Origin: Alteromonas sp. MMG017
GTDB lineage: Bacteria > Pseudomonadota > Gammaproteobacteria > Enterobacterales > Alteromonadaceae
Assembly (NCBI RefSeq): GCF_018100795.1
Contig: NZ_JAGJDY010000010.1
Coordinates: 62,001 to 126,000 of the forward strand
DNA: 64,000 nucleotides
Reading direction: 5' to 3'
Shown: positions 55,967 through 64,000 of the stretch, piece after piece
How positions within the stretch are numbered: the first letter of the stretch is position 1
Layout of the letters: every line of letters begins with the position of its first letter
Translations under genes and position numbers: made by a program
Notes under the pieces: generated by a model
The model's database searches: none
What the model saw: only the letters and a program-made list of their open reading frames with translations
What the model was told of the DNA's origin: nothing

Positions 55967-57085
55967 CTAAAGCGCCGCTTTCCATGCCTTTTCAGGTAAT
56001 AAATATAGCCCATTTGGGTGGGTACTACCTTCCCCTACAATGTGCCCAATGCCCGCAGCCATTACAGCTAAAGTTACGTCGAAAGCGTTTAAGCTATCAC
56101 CATAGCCTGCTGTCAGATTGAACATAGAGCCATCTGCAAGTAAGAATAGGGTTTTACCATTTAGGGTATAAGCATTCACGTAAGGCATTGGTTCGCTGTG
56201 GCTGGCATGCTCTTTAAGATAAGGCACATCAATTTCTTGCGCTACATGACCAACGTTCAATATAAAGGTGCCTTCTTTCATCGCATCCAGATGTTTCGCA
56301 CTTACCACGCCGTAACCACCTGTGGCAGTAGCAATAACATCGGCATCTTCTACTGCGATGCCCAAATCAACCACCGGCCAGCCATCATATTTAGCTTGTA
56401 GCGCACGAGCAGGGTCTAGCTCTGCCACTTGCACTTGTGCACCAAAAGCTTTTGCAGATGCCGCAACGCCCTGCCCTACTAAACCATAACCTATGACTAC
56501 TACTACTTTTTCATGCAGGGTTAGATGAGTGGTTTGGAAAAACGTTTGCCATGCACTCAAACCCACCATATGGCGATTGTGTAAGCCCTCTTTAACCGGT
56601 AAATCGTCCCAGTTAAAAATAGGATACTCGGGCTGCATACCGTTTAAACGCGTAATACCTGAACCTGTCGCCTCTAGTCCCGCAACAATGCTTGGAACCG
56701 CTTCATTCGTTTGCACTTTTTCATGCAGACGCGTGGTTAAATCGGCCCCCATTTCACACAAGTGGGTTGGCTGCCAAGCTAATGCTTTATCAAAAGAATC
56801 TGACCAATCGGCGTTGCTCATATCTCGCCATGCGTGAGCCGTAGCCCCTTTATCTACCAAATACTTCACTACGTCATCTTGAACTGTAGTGGGATTACAG
56901 GTTGTCAGAAACACCTCACATCCACGAGATAATAGCCCTTCAACCAAAGGGGCCATCTTTAAATCAAGGTGCATATTACAGGCTAGCCTAATGCCGTCTA
57001 AGCTGGGAAGAGAGGAAATAGCTTCACGAGTGCGCGGCATGTGTAAACTGGCCCAGGAAAGCTCAGCTTGAAAATCTTGATACAT
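55967..57085 (-). CDS. Divergent S-adenosylhomocysteine hydrolase-like protein
   Basis: The 372-residue protein resembles SahH over its catalytic and NAD-binding domains (CNMHLDLKMAPL, GLEATGSG, and the Rossmann VVVVIGYGLVGQGVA at 194-208; TGGYGVVSAKHL). It is shorter than the usual 430-490 residues because it ends after HPNGLYLLPEKAW, without the C-terminal KP(D/E)HYRY tail. In a hand alignment the residues corresponding to human D131, D190 and C195 are Met112, His169 and Val174, whereas Lys165 and Asn170 are kept. Genuine hydrolase activity is doubtful. Confidence 0.85.
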   Translation of the reverse strand: MYQDFQAELSWASLHMPRTREAISSLPSLDGIRLACNMHLDLKMAPLVEGLLSRGCEVFLTTCNPTTVQDDVVKYLVDKGATAHAWRDMSNADWSDSFDKALAWQPTHLCEMGADLTTRLHEKVQTNEAVPSIVAGLEATGSGITRLNGMQPEYPIFNWDDLPVKEGLHNRHMVGLSAWQTFFQTTHLTLHEKVVVVIGYGLVGQGVAASAKAFGAQVQVAELDPARALQAKYDGWPVVDLGIAVEDADVIATATGGYGVVSAKHLDAMKEGTFILNVGHVAQEIDVPYLKEHASHSEPMPYVNAYTLNGKTLFLLADGSMFNLTAGYGDSLNAFDVTLAVMAAGIGHIVGEGSTHPNGLYLLPEKAWKAAL

Positions 57086-57323
57086 AGAGAAATCTTAATG
57101 TCGAAAAGGAGAAAACGCTATAGTACGCCACAATATCTTTGCTCTACAACTATCAATGTTGAACTAACCTATGGAAACAAGACCTTGAATTACATGAAAT
57201 TAGTTTTCACAATCATCCATTTTTATGTCTAATGCTGTAACTAGCTTATTCTGGGTGAAAGGTTCAAGTTAGCGCTTGCCGATCAGGCGCTCTGTCAAAA
57301 GCGCGCTAAATCGAACGCCCTGA

Positions 57324-58367
57324 TCACAACTTCCAATAGTTTAGTTTCTTTCTGATTTTAAAGTTTCTTAATAAGTTTTTAGGCTTTTTATCAGTCCAAT
57401 TACTGCCCACCATTTCTTCCACCGCTTTCACCACGCGTTGTGACGATTTTCCATCTAGGTAGGGTGTTATTGATGGCCCGTATTTTTTTATGCTCTCGAT
57501 AAGTTCAGACGATGGTGACAACGCGTGTTCTACCGCGCCCTCAAGCGCGTTGCTATCTGTGATGTTAATAAAGCAATCGAGTGGGTCGCGGTTGTTTACC
57601 GTAACGACAGGCTTATTTAATAATAAGAACTCTTGGAAAATAGAAGAGTTATCACAAATCATCACATCCGCTCTGTGCAACGCTTCGATGACTTGATTGT
57701 TTTCAAAAAACATTAGGTTTTCACTTTCTAACGCTTTGTATTTTTCAACCGTTGACGCTGCCATTTTGGGGTGCAATGTGACTAACCACTGCCAACTCCC
57801 GTTTTGACTTAATCGCTTTACCTCTTCATAGACGAGTTCAGCGCAAGACAAGGACGCAGAGAAAGTGGAACCAAATAGCACCTGCGGTTTATCGAAATGC
57901 TCTGACGATTGATATTGGAATAATGAGTCTAGCTTTACCCACCCAGTTTCAACCACATTGTAATGGCCTTTATTACTGCGTGTTAACGTACCCGTGCGTT
58001 CTGGCCCTTCTGTACAGTACAAGTCGAACAACCCTCGTTCAGGGTAAACATTGCCTCGTTTGCTTTCATTAAGACCATGAAAGACCTGCACCTTAATGCC
58101 GGGGATGAAATTGGGCACTCTATCACCGGGGACAAACACCGCATCAGGTTTAAAGATTATAGCTTGTTCAATAGAAGGTAATGACTGCTCATTTTCATGT
58201 AAAAAGTGTTTAGACGCATCATTTCCCACCACCAACCACTTAACCTGATGACCGTGCTTTTTCGCTTCATTTTGTATGGGTCGAAGAATATCGAAGGAGT
58301 AATTTTGCTCTACATACAATAGAAAATTTAAAGGTTTCCCTACGGTACTTGATGGCGATGCATGCAT
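57324..58367 (-). CDS. CDP-glycerol glycerophosphotransferase-like protein
   Basis: The roughly 347-residue protein resembles the C-terminal catalytic part of CDP-glycerol:poly(glycerophosphate) glycerophosphotransferases, a GT-B fold. Signs are VFVPGDRVPNFIPGIKVQVFHGLNESKRGN, VTLHPKM, and DVMICDNSSIFQEFLLLNKPVVTVNNRDP. Gram-negative relatives are usually in envelope polysaccharide synthesis. The ATG at 58367 has AAGGGT upstream and is preferred over the frame start at 58412. It is not obviously linked to its neighbours. Confidence 0.83.
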   Translation of the reverse strand: MHASPSSTVGKPLNFLLYVEQNYSFDILRPIQNEAKKHGHQVKWLVVGNDASKHFLHENEQSLPSIEQAIIFKPDAVFVPGDRVPNFIPGIKVQVFHGLNESKRGNVYPERGLFDLYCTEGPERTGTLTRSNKGHYNVVETGWVKLDSLFQYQSSEHFDKPQVLFGSTFSASLSCAELVYEEVKRLSQNGSWQWLVTLHPKMAASTVEKYKALESENLMFFENNQVIEALHRADVMICDNSSIFQEFLLLNKPVVTVNNRDPLDCFINITDSNALEGAVEHALSPSSELIESIKKYGPSITPYLDGKSSQRVVKAVEEMVGSNWTDKKPKNLLRNFKIRKKLNYWKL

Positions 58368-58590
58368 ATCTTTACCCTTTATTTTCAAACTAAAACCCAC
58401 ACTAAAACTCAAACCAAAAAAAGAATAGTAATGAGACTGTCACTTTTTAGCAAATGGCTTTTAGAAACGCTCCCCTGCGATCAATATTCAATCAAACCAC
58501 GTATTAAACCCTCTAATCATTCGATGTTATTTTACTTGTTGCGTATAAGACAAAACCAATAAGTGCATTAGCCTTTAAGGGGAAAACTAA

Positions 58591-59673
58591 GTGTCATCTG
58601 AATTATATAAATCACGGGTAATCGCGGCGCTAAAAAATGCATTTATTGCTGACGCTTTGGCAATGCCAGTACATTGGTATTATAACCCTGCCGACATTTT
58701 AAAAGATTTTCCCGGCGGCATTCAGCAGTTCGAAGACGCACCGTCATTTCACCCCTCCTCTATAATGTCACTGCATTCCACCAGCGAAGGTGGGAGGTCC
58801 AAAGTATCTAAGCAGGAAAAGAAAGACATTGTGGGCGATGTTATCTTAAAGGGTAAACGACAATATTGGACTGGTGCTAACCAGCATTATCATCAGGGTA
58901 TGAAAGCGGGTGAAAATACCCTGAATGCTCATTGTGCAAGAGTGGTACTTAACGCTTCAGTACCGCACTATCAACAAGCTGCTTTTTTAGATGGGTACAT
59001 CAAGCTGTTGTGCGCAGACAAGCCCGCCCACCCAGATACCTACGCGGAATCGTATCATAGGGGCTTTTTTGCAAATCTAGTGGACGGTAAACCTGCCGAC
59101 AAATGCGCCGCAGTTACCCACGATACGGCATCTATAGGAGGCCTTGTTACCATTGGGCCTTTAGCCCTAAGTTGCGCGTTAAAAGGTAATGACCTGAATG
59201 ATATTCAAAACCTATGCAGAAACCATTTGTTTTTAACTCACCCCAGTGACGAGCTTGGTGTAGTGTGTGACTATTATGTCGAGCTGCTGTATCGATTGCT
59301 CTATCGCACGAATGAATCTCTTCAAGACATACTTGAAGATATTGCCTTGCGAGGGAGCCACCTGTCTTTGGCAAAGCTGATCGCCAAGAATAAAAGTGAT
59401 ATCGAAATAGTGGGCCGTCAATTCTCTCCCGCCTGCTACATTTCTGATGCATGGCCCAGTGTGCTGTATTTTGCCTACCGCTACATAGCCGATGGAAAAA
59501 AAGCACTCACAGCCAACGCCAATGTAGGAGGGGATAACGTGCACCGTGGTTTTGTATTAGGTACACTCATGGGTTTGATTGAAGGCGCGCCAATTCGCGA
59601 CATGTTTGAACAACTTGCTGATGCAAAAGAAATAGAGCATGAAATTCAGCAAGCTTGTAGAAATGAAAAATAA
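58591..59673 (+). CDS. ADP-ribosylglycohydrolase-like protein
   Basis: The 360-residue helical protein belongs to the DraG/ADP-ribosylglycohydrolase superfamily. Its N-terminal ADALAMPVHWYY stands where the usual GDALG motif occurs, HDTASIGG is in the middle, and GGDNVHRGFVLGTLMG is at the end in place of the usual GGDTDT. The TDDT motif also appears to be replaced (AGENTL). Altered metal ligands suggest a different substrate or lost activity. The start is GTG with AGGGG upstream. A RidA gene follows after 41 bases. Confidence 0.82.
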   Translation: MSSELYKSRVIAALKNAFIADALAMPVHWYYNPADILKDFPGGIQQFEDAPSFHPSSIMSLHSTSEGGRSKVSKQEKKDIVGDVILKGKRQYWTGANQHYHQGMKAGENTLNAHCARVVLNASVPHYQQAAFLDGYIKLLCADKPAHPDTYAESYHRGFFANLVDGKPADKCAAVTHDTASIGGLVTIGPLALSCALKGNDLNDIQNLCRNHLFLTHPSDELGVVCDYYVELLYRLLYRTNESLQDILEDIALRGSHLSLAKLIAKNKSDIEIVGRQFSPACYISDAWPSVLYFAYRYIADGKKALTANANVGGDNVHRGFVLGTLMGLIEGAPIRDMFEQLADAKEIEHEIQQACRNEK

Positions 59674-59714
59674 ACCATTTAAACTCTTAGATTAAAAGCA
59701 CGGACACCTCAGCA

Positions 59715-60071
59715 ATGACCATAGAGCGAATAGAAACAAAACAGCGTATGAGCCGTATAGTAAAACATAACGGCACTATTTATTTATGCGGCCAAGTGTG
59801 CGCAGATGCAACCCAAGGCATTACCGAACAAACCCAAACTATGCTAGATAAAGTGGATACCTTGCTAGCACAAGCGGGTAGCGATAAAGCGCATATCCTA
59901 TCAGCCACTATTTACATCAAAAGCATGGAATACTTTGCCGAGATGAACGCCGTTTGGGATAACTGGGTACCAGAAGGACATGCCCCAGCTCGCGCTTGCG
60001 TTACCGCTAACATGGCTCGTGAAGCTTTGTTGGTTGAAATAACGGTAGTCGCGGCTGAGAAGTGTGAATAG
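59715..60071 (+). CDS. RidA family protein (YjgF/YER057c/UK114)
   Basis: The 118-residue protein has the RidA fold and motifs: [42 protein letters not shown], and the conserved ending [26 protein letters not shown] with the imine-binding arginine. RidA enzymes hydrolyse reactive enamine and imine intermediates. It probably forms an operon with the preceding ADP-ribosylglycohydrolase-like gene. The exact subfamily cannot be told. Confidence 0.92.
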   Translation: MTIERIETKQRMSRIVKHNGTIYLCGQVCADATQGITEQTQTMLDKVDTLLAQAGSDKAHILSATIYIKSMEYFAEMNAVWDNWVPEGHAPARACVTANMAREALLVEITVVAAEKCE

Positions 60072-60087
60072 GCCATAGCGCTTATTC

Positions 60088-60167
60088 AAGGCTGCGTTGC
60101 ACCTTTGAATTAATCACCATTCGCCATCAAGACACATTAGTGGCGAACTTCAAAGGTGCGCAACCTT
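60088..60167. repeat. Long nested inverted repeat
   Basis: Outer arms of about 20 bases (AAGGCTGCGTTGCACCTTTG and the complement around CAAAGGTGCGCAACCTT) enclose an inner pair (TTCGCCA/TGGCGAA). There is no T run, so it is not a clear Rho-independent terminator. It lies between convergent genes. It may be a palindromic unit, cruciform or structured RNA. Confidence 0.7.
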
Positions 60168-60204
60168 CATGTTTAAATGAAGCAGTCTATGCAGTAACCC
60201 CACT

Positions 60205-61341
60205 TTAGTTACTGGAAAAAAAACTGTTCGCCAATTTCTTCAGTGATTCTGGTCTTATATTTACCGCAGCAAGATTTGTTTTATATTGAGGGGCCAATCT
60301 TAAACGTAATGTATGCATTAATTCTTCCGGCGTGTATACGCGCTCTGGCTTCCCTTGTGCAATGACGTCCAAGTCAATTTGATTGCTTAAAGGATCCCAA
60401 CTTATATTTGTTGGAATAAATTTTCCGGTGACACCGGAAGGTACATTTATTGCGGAGTCTTTGGTTGCAGATTCATTAACTGAGGCGTCCCCCCATTGAT
60501 TCTCTGGCGCCTCGCCATCATTACCCTCCGCCGATTTATCTACTGAAACTTGCTCTTTAAGGTCTTTCAGCGTCATTAGCCTACTTAATTGTTGACGCCA
60601 AAATGGCGCACCTAATCCAGCGAGCAATCCCGTCAACACACAGCCAAAAATCCATTCAATAGACATTCGATTTATACTTGGCGCTATGGGTCCAACTGAA
60701 AATGCTTTACTCTCTAAATCGGAGCGTTGATTTAACCTACTTCTTAACTCAATCATTATCGCCCCTGCGTTAGTCGGGTCGTCCTCTGCCTCAAGCCTAG
60801 TGTTTAAACTCTCAATTTGACTTTGAAGACGGGTCATATCTTCGGCATCAGTATTTTCAAGCTCATTTATCAATGACAAGCTGCTGATATTTAATGCCAA
60901 GGCAACAATGGTGGCAACACAAGCCACTTTAATGCCAGTCCTCAAACGAAATCGACTTGTGGCACTGTGATCGCATTTTGCTATTCTATCGGGCAATACT
61001 TGCGCTAATTTATCAGCCATTTTTGGTGCTGATACTTTACTGGCTGACGATAAAATATTATTCAACAATACTGACCTATTTAAATATGGCTTTGTCTTTT
61101 CACGCTCATATGCCATTAAGATATTAAGCTTTTCTAGCACATGTGCGCTTTGTGCTGCAGTAAAATCGACATCATGTATTAAAGACAACCGGACTTCTTC
61201 AACTACACATTCACACCAATAGTCATAGCCACGGGTTCGAGAACCCATCATAGACATGAGCTTATCGGTAGTCAGTGCTGAAAACTCAGCAACGGTAATG
61301 ATCACTAAGGTCAACACTATAGCGGTATCAAGATAATCCAT
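60205..61341 (-). CDS. Membrane protein of unknown function (operon gene 3)
   Basis: The 378-residue protein has an N-terminal membrane helix (about 5-24), two more (about 138-158 and 226-246) and a coiled-coil-like stretch between them (MTRLQSQIESLNTRLEAEDD). The C-terminal part is soluble, with an acidic linker (about 270-310) and a basic end. I do not recognise a family. It follows the trypsin-like gene by eight bases on the same strand, so they are co-transcribed. It may anchor the protease pathway at the inner membrane. Confidence 0.72.
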   Translation of the reverse strand: MDYLDTAIVLTLVIITVAEFSALTTDKLMSMMGSRTRGYDYWCECVVEEVRLSLIHDVDFTAAQSAHVLEKLNILMAYEREKTKPYLNRSVLLNNILSSASKVSAPKMADKLAQVLPDRIAKCDHSATSRFRLRTGIKVACVATIVALALNISSLSLINELENTDAEDMTRLQSQIESLNTRLEAEDDPTNAGAIMIELRSRLNQRSDLESKAFSVGPIAPSINRMSIEWIFGCVLTGLLAGLGAPFWRQQLSRLMTLKDLKEQVSVDKSAEGNDGEAPENQWGDASVNESATKDSAINVPSGVTGKFIPTNISWDPLSNQIDLDVIAQGKPERVYTPEELMHTLRLRLAPQYKTNLAAVNIRPESLKKLANSFFSSN

Positions 61342-61349
61342 AATTCACC

Positions 61350-62036
61350 TCACAAATCTAAAGATAAAATATCGTTTTTAAATTTAGGAATAAACCGGTT
61401 GGCATTTTGAATAAAATCGACAGCAGGAAGCATATAGCCCTTACTCCCATTCCCAGCGATATGCATGCCCAATAGTGTTTCTCCATCTTCACTGAGAACA
61501 GGCGAACCACTATCTCCAGCCATTGTCTCTCCATCGTAGCTTGCAATAAGGCGATGTACCGCTTGAAGACGGCTAAGTTCGGGCCCATAGGTAACAATTT
61601 GTTGGTTACCCCTTTTAGCACATACATTGGATAGAGTGATTTTGGCGCGCGGACTATGCATGATGGCGGTCTTTGGTAATTCATCCATGTAATACAAAAT
61701 TTTTGTTGGTACTGGACCGGGAATAGCGTTACGTACAAGTTTGAGGTTCTTTGGCTCTACTTTGGCAAACGCCACATCGAAGCTCCATGTATCAGTACCT
61801 AGCGGGGCGATACTTCCGCAAATATCGTTATAATGCGCAATAACTTTTCCGTCATGCTCAATGACGGCCTGTTGACAAGGCTGCTTTGCGTTTTTCGCTA
61901 ATAATCCAAATAGATGAAAACAACTTACAAGATAGTGCTCAACGGATAGGTTTTTTCGGGTGCGGCGTATTAATGCAACCGCACTGCCTTGGTCGTATTT
62001 TGACTTTTTAGTATCAATGACTTTTATATAACTCAT
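61350..62036 (-). CDS. Trypsin-like serine protease without signal peptide (operon gene 2)
   Basis: The 228-residue protein shows a chymotrypsin-like triad: His41 (SCFHLFG), Asp87 (SFDVAFAKV) and Ser176 in AGDSGSPVL, followed by LLGMHIAGNG, a typical substrate-binding strand. No signal peptide or lipobox is visible, unusual for this fold in bacteria, so it may act in the cytoplasm. It overlaps the upstream large gene by four bases (start ATG within its stop). Confidence 0.85.
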   Translation of the reverse strand: MSYIKVIDTKKSKYDQGSAVALIRRTRKNLSVEHYLVSCFHLFGLLAKNAKQPCQQAVIEHDGKVIAHYNDICGSIAPLGTDTWSFDVAFAKVEPKNLKLVRNAIPGPVPTKILYYMDELPKTAIMHSPRAKITLSNVCAKRGNQQIVTYGPELSRLQAVHRLIASYDGETMAGDSGSPVLSEDGETLLGMHIAGNGSKGYMLPAVDFIQNANRFIPKFKNDILSLDL

Positions 62037-64000
62037 TGCACTTTCCCCTCTTGTAAACCGTCAATTTTGGCTTTTATTTCCTCATAATTACTGAACTTCA
62101 AATCGCTGTATTTTAATGTATTCCCCCCTGTAAACCGCTTAAGTGATTTGTTAATCGTCACTTTTGCTTGAGCGACTAAATCATCTACTTTATCTACATA
62201 AAGTGTTGGGCAAATTGAATCTAGGTCACGCAGTGTTACGGTCAGTATGCCCTGACTAAAATTCGAGTAGGCTAACGTAAAATCGTCACCGCAATCTCCA
62301 GCTTCCATTGGCGTGCGTAATGCACATTTTAGCCTTCCTACATCGTCATCGGCTTTGCAAACATCTGGTGTTGAGCTCAAGGCATTTGCTAAGCTTGCAT
62401 GAGGCGTTAGCTTCTCGTTACTGGTAATGTTTTTACAATGTAGACTTTTTAGTAGAGGGTCGGTGGCGAGCTTCGCGAGCAATGCGCTTTTTACCGCCTC
62501 TATATTCCTCGCTTCAGGGGGGAGAGAAAACTGACCGGCAAGCGCTATTTCTCCTGATATAGTGCTTCCTAATAACGCTGGGTTTTCCAAAACAATACCA
62601 TTCGCATGTGTTCCCATTACTGGGTAGCCAATAACACCGAAGGTTTCATTCCATGTATTGGTTTTACTATTTTCGCAGTTTTTCAACGCGGCTTGTGCTA
62701 TCTCTACATCGTTCGCCGCCCCTTTATTATTCGCTGTCTCATTTTTAACCGGCTCTTTAATCGATACATTAATAATGGCGTGCTGAGTGCTGCTGTCTTT
62801 CACTTTAATCGTAAAGACTTCACCCGCCTTTGCCTCGCTAGTAAGCGTAACGATAATGCCTGAGCCTCCTGCCACCGTCGCAACATTTACCGAGGAGTTA
62901 GGTGTTCTAGTCAACTGTGCGGTATAAGGCTTCGTTCCACCAGATACTTCAACAGTGGCCGTTTGAATAGTGCCCTGTGTGAATTCTAATGAGGAATGAT
63001 CGAGTTTTAGCTGGGTAGTAATATTATCAGTAAGGGCGCCACAAGATTTAAACGTAGTTTCATTTAAGTTGAGGGGCATCGCCAATAAACCATTTAATTC
63101 GCTGGCTCTTGCCAACATAATTTGACGCTTCGCTTGCATCTCTCCCATGGCAGCACTGATGTTAGAAATGACTTTTTCGTAAACGCCTATAATCGCATTT
63201 TTAACGTTCTCAGTATTCTCTGCGTTCTCTTTGGTTTTTTTATCGAAGTCCCCCATCGCCTGCGCTAACACTTCATTGATAACAGTATCCGTATTGGAAC
63301 CTTCCGCACTAGCGAGTGTGGTTTGTAGTATTTGAGCAAAGTCTAGCCCGGGCGTAAAATACTGTGCGTAATCGCTTAATGACGCTATATGAGTACTGAT
63401 GCTATCTGTACTCGCCAATGTTGATGTTAAGGCTTCGTCAACGGCGACACGAATATTATCCACTTGAGTAAACACTCTAGGCCCAATCGTGGACGACTTA
63501 GCAAGCAAGGTGTTGGTACTTTGAAGTAACTGTGCAGCGCGTTCTCTGTCGCTGTCTATCACCTTTAGCTGTGCTTGGGCTGCCGCTTTTAAGCTTTTGG
63601 TGGAATCATCGTAAAGGAAGAGTTGGTTCATGGTGTTGGTCAAGTCTCCGGCCGCTATGGCGTACTCGTCCATTGCGCTACGAAGCCGTTCGGCATTCTT
63701 TTGAATATGCTGATAATTGCTAGTAATTCCCACCATAGGGCTAACAATATCTTTTATGCACACCATTGCTCGCATACCAGCAATATACTGTGAACGCCTG
63801 CCAACATTTTCATTTGCCGTACCTAGTTGATAGGCTCCCGCGCCTAGTAAACCCGCGGCTTTAAAGGTATCTATATCGGCCTCGAATGATGCTAGACCTA
63901 ATGTTGCTGTGGTAAGTGCAATGAGCCCTTGGCTTAAGTCTTGGCTTTGCTTAGCATCTTCTAAGAGCTTTCTGCGGTAGCCATCGTACGTGTAATCAAC
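62033..64000 (-). CDS. Large protein with helical and Ig-like parts, 5' end beyond window (operon gene 1, partial)
   Basis: The frame from the stop at 62033 is open to the window end, about 655 residues seen. The first in-window ATG at 63775 is therefore not the real start; codons 5' of it read ENVGRRSQYIAG then MRAMV. The visible protein has a hydrophobic N-side stretch (GLIALTTATLGLASF, AAGLLGAGAY), a long helical region (about 90-310), an Ig-like segment (EFTQGTIQTATVEVSGGTKPYTAQL) and a cysteine-containing C-terminal domain (NCENSKTN, LHCKNI, VCKADDD). The family was not recognised. Confidence 0.75.
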   Translation of the reverse strand, partial: VDYTYDGYRRKLLEDAKQSQDLSQGLIALTTATLGLASFEADIDTFKAAGLLGAGAYQLGTANENVGRRSQYIAGMRAMVCIKDIVSPMVGITSNYQHIQKNAERLRSAMDEYAIAAGDLTNTMNQLFLYDDSTKSLKAAAQAQLKVIDSDRERAAQLLQSTNTLLAKSSTIGPRVFTQVDNIRVAVDEALTSTLASTDSISTHIASLSDYAQYFTPGLDFAQILQTTLASAEGSNTDTVINEVLAQAMGDFDKKTKENAENTENVKNAIIGVYEKVISNISAAMGEMQAKRQIMLARASELNGLLAMPLNLNETTFKSCGALTDNITTQLKLDHSSLEFTQGTIQTATVEVSGGTKPYTAQLTRTPNSSVNVATVAGGSGIIVTLTSEAKAGEVFTIKVKDSSTQHAIINVSIKEPVKNETANNKGAANDVEIAQAALKNCENSKTNTWNETFGVIGYPVMGTHANGIVLENPALLGSTISGEIALAGQFSLPPEARNIEAVKSALLAKLATDPLLKSLHCKNITSNEKLTPHASLANALSSTPDVCKADDDVGRLKCALRTPMEAGDCGDDFTLAYSNFSQGILTVTLRDLDSICPTLYVDKVDDLVAQAKVTINKSLKRFTGGNTLKYSDLKFSNYEEIKAKIDGLQEGKVQ

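Overview
The window looks like a chromosome segment of a marine gammaproteobacterium of the Alteromonas type (order Alteromonadales). The evidence is the gene order glnA-glnL-glnG, the valS-holC-pepA block divergent from lptFG, an RraB homologue, many c-di-GMP and sensory proteins, TonB-linked sugar uptake, and a petrobactin-type siderophore cluster. The species assignment is inferred from gene content only.

Layout. 1-5.3 kb: the start of typA (minus strand), then the nitrogen regulon glnA, a DUF4124 protein, glnL and glnG, with NtrC sites and a sigma-54 promoter in front of glnA. 5.4-14.6 kb: signalling and envelope genes. These are an Hpt/HD-GYP protein, a PlsC-type acyltransferase, rraB, a secreted protein with a C-terminal anchor, a PAS-GGDEF protein, and a Tat-exported solute-binding protein next to a hybrid histidine kinase. 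14.7-22.7 kb: core genes valS, holC, pepA, lptF, lptG and an RDD membrane protein. 22.9-28.8 kb: an ECF sigma factor, its RskA-like anti-sigma factor, a DUF4331 protein, a lipoprotein, a secreted repeat-like protein and a HupE/UreJ-like membrane protein. These form a plausible but uncharacterised sigma-controlled envelope locus. 29-38.8 kb: a MATE transporter, a strong Fur box and a complete petrobactin pathway (asbA, asbB, asbC, an asbD-asbE fusion, asbF), followed by a DUF1624-type membrane protein.

38.9-39.3 kb: a tRNA-Leu(CAA) gene followed by two more tandem copies of its last ~20 bases, each with its own terminator, resembling the E. coli tyrT repeats. 39.9-49.4 kb: a sucrose/fructan-type utilisation locus. 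It has a TonB-dependent receptor, a flavin-dependent halogenase-like protein, a GH32 fructosidase, a LacI regulator, a LacY/CscB-type permease and a Tat-exported glucose-fructose-oxidoreductase-like protein. Almost identical 18-bp operators sit in front of the receptor and between GH32 and lacI, tying the two ends together. 49.8-60.1 kb: mixed single genes. They include a class 3 lipase, a large secreted BNR/sortilin-like protein, a 7TM-GGDEF cyclase, a divergent SahH-like protein, a CDP-glycerol-transferase-like protein, a divergent ADP-ribosylglycohydrolase-like protein and a RidA protein. 60.2-64 kb: a tightly packed minus-strand operon encoding a membrane protein, a trypsin-like protease without a signal peptide, and a large protein with predicted helical and Ig-like parts whose reading frame runs off the window end. 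This is the least explained unit here.

No CRISPR array, rRNA, insertion sequence or prophage was recognised. Start codons were re-chosen where ribosome binding sites or family alignments argue against the longest frame: rraB, pepA, asbC, lacI, the RskA gene, the DUF4331 gene, the lipoprotein, the anchor protein and the CDP-glycerol-transferase-like gene.
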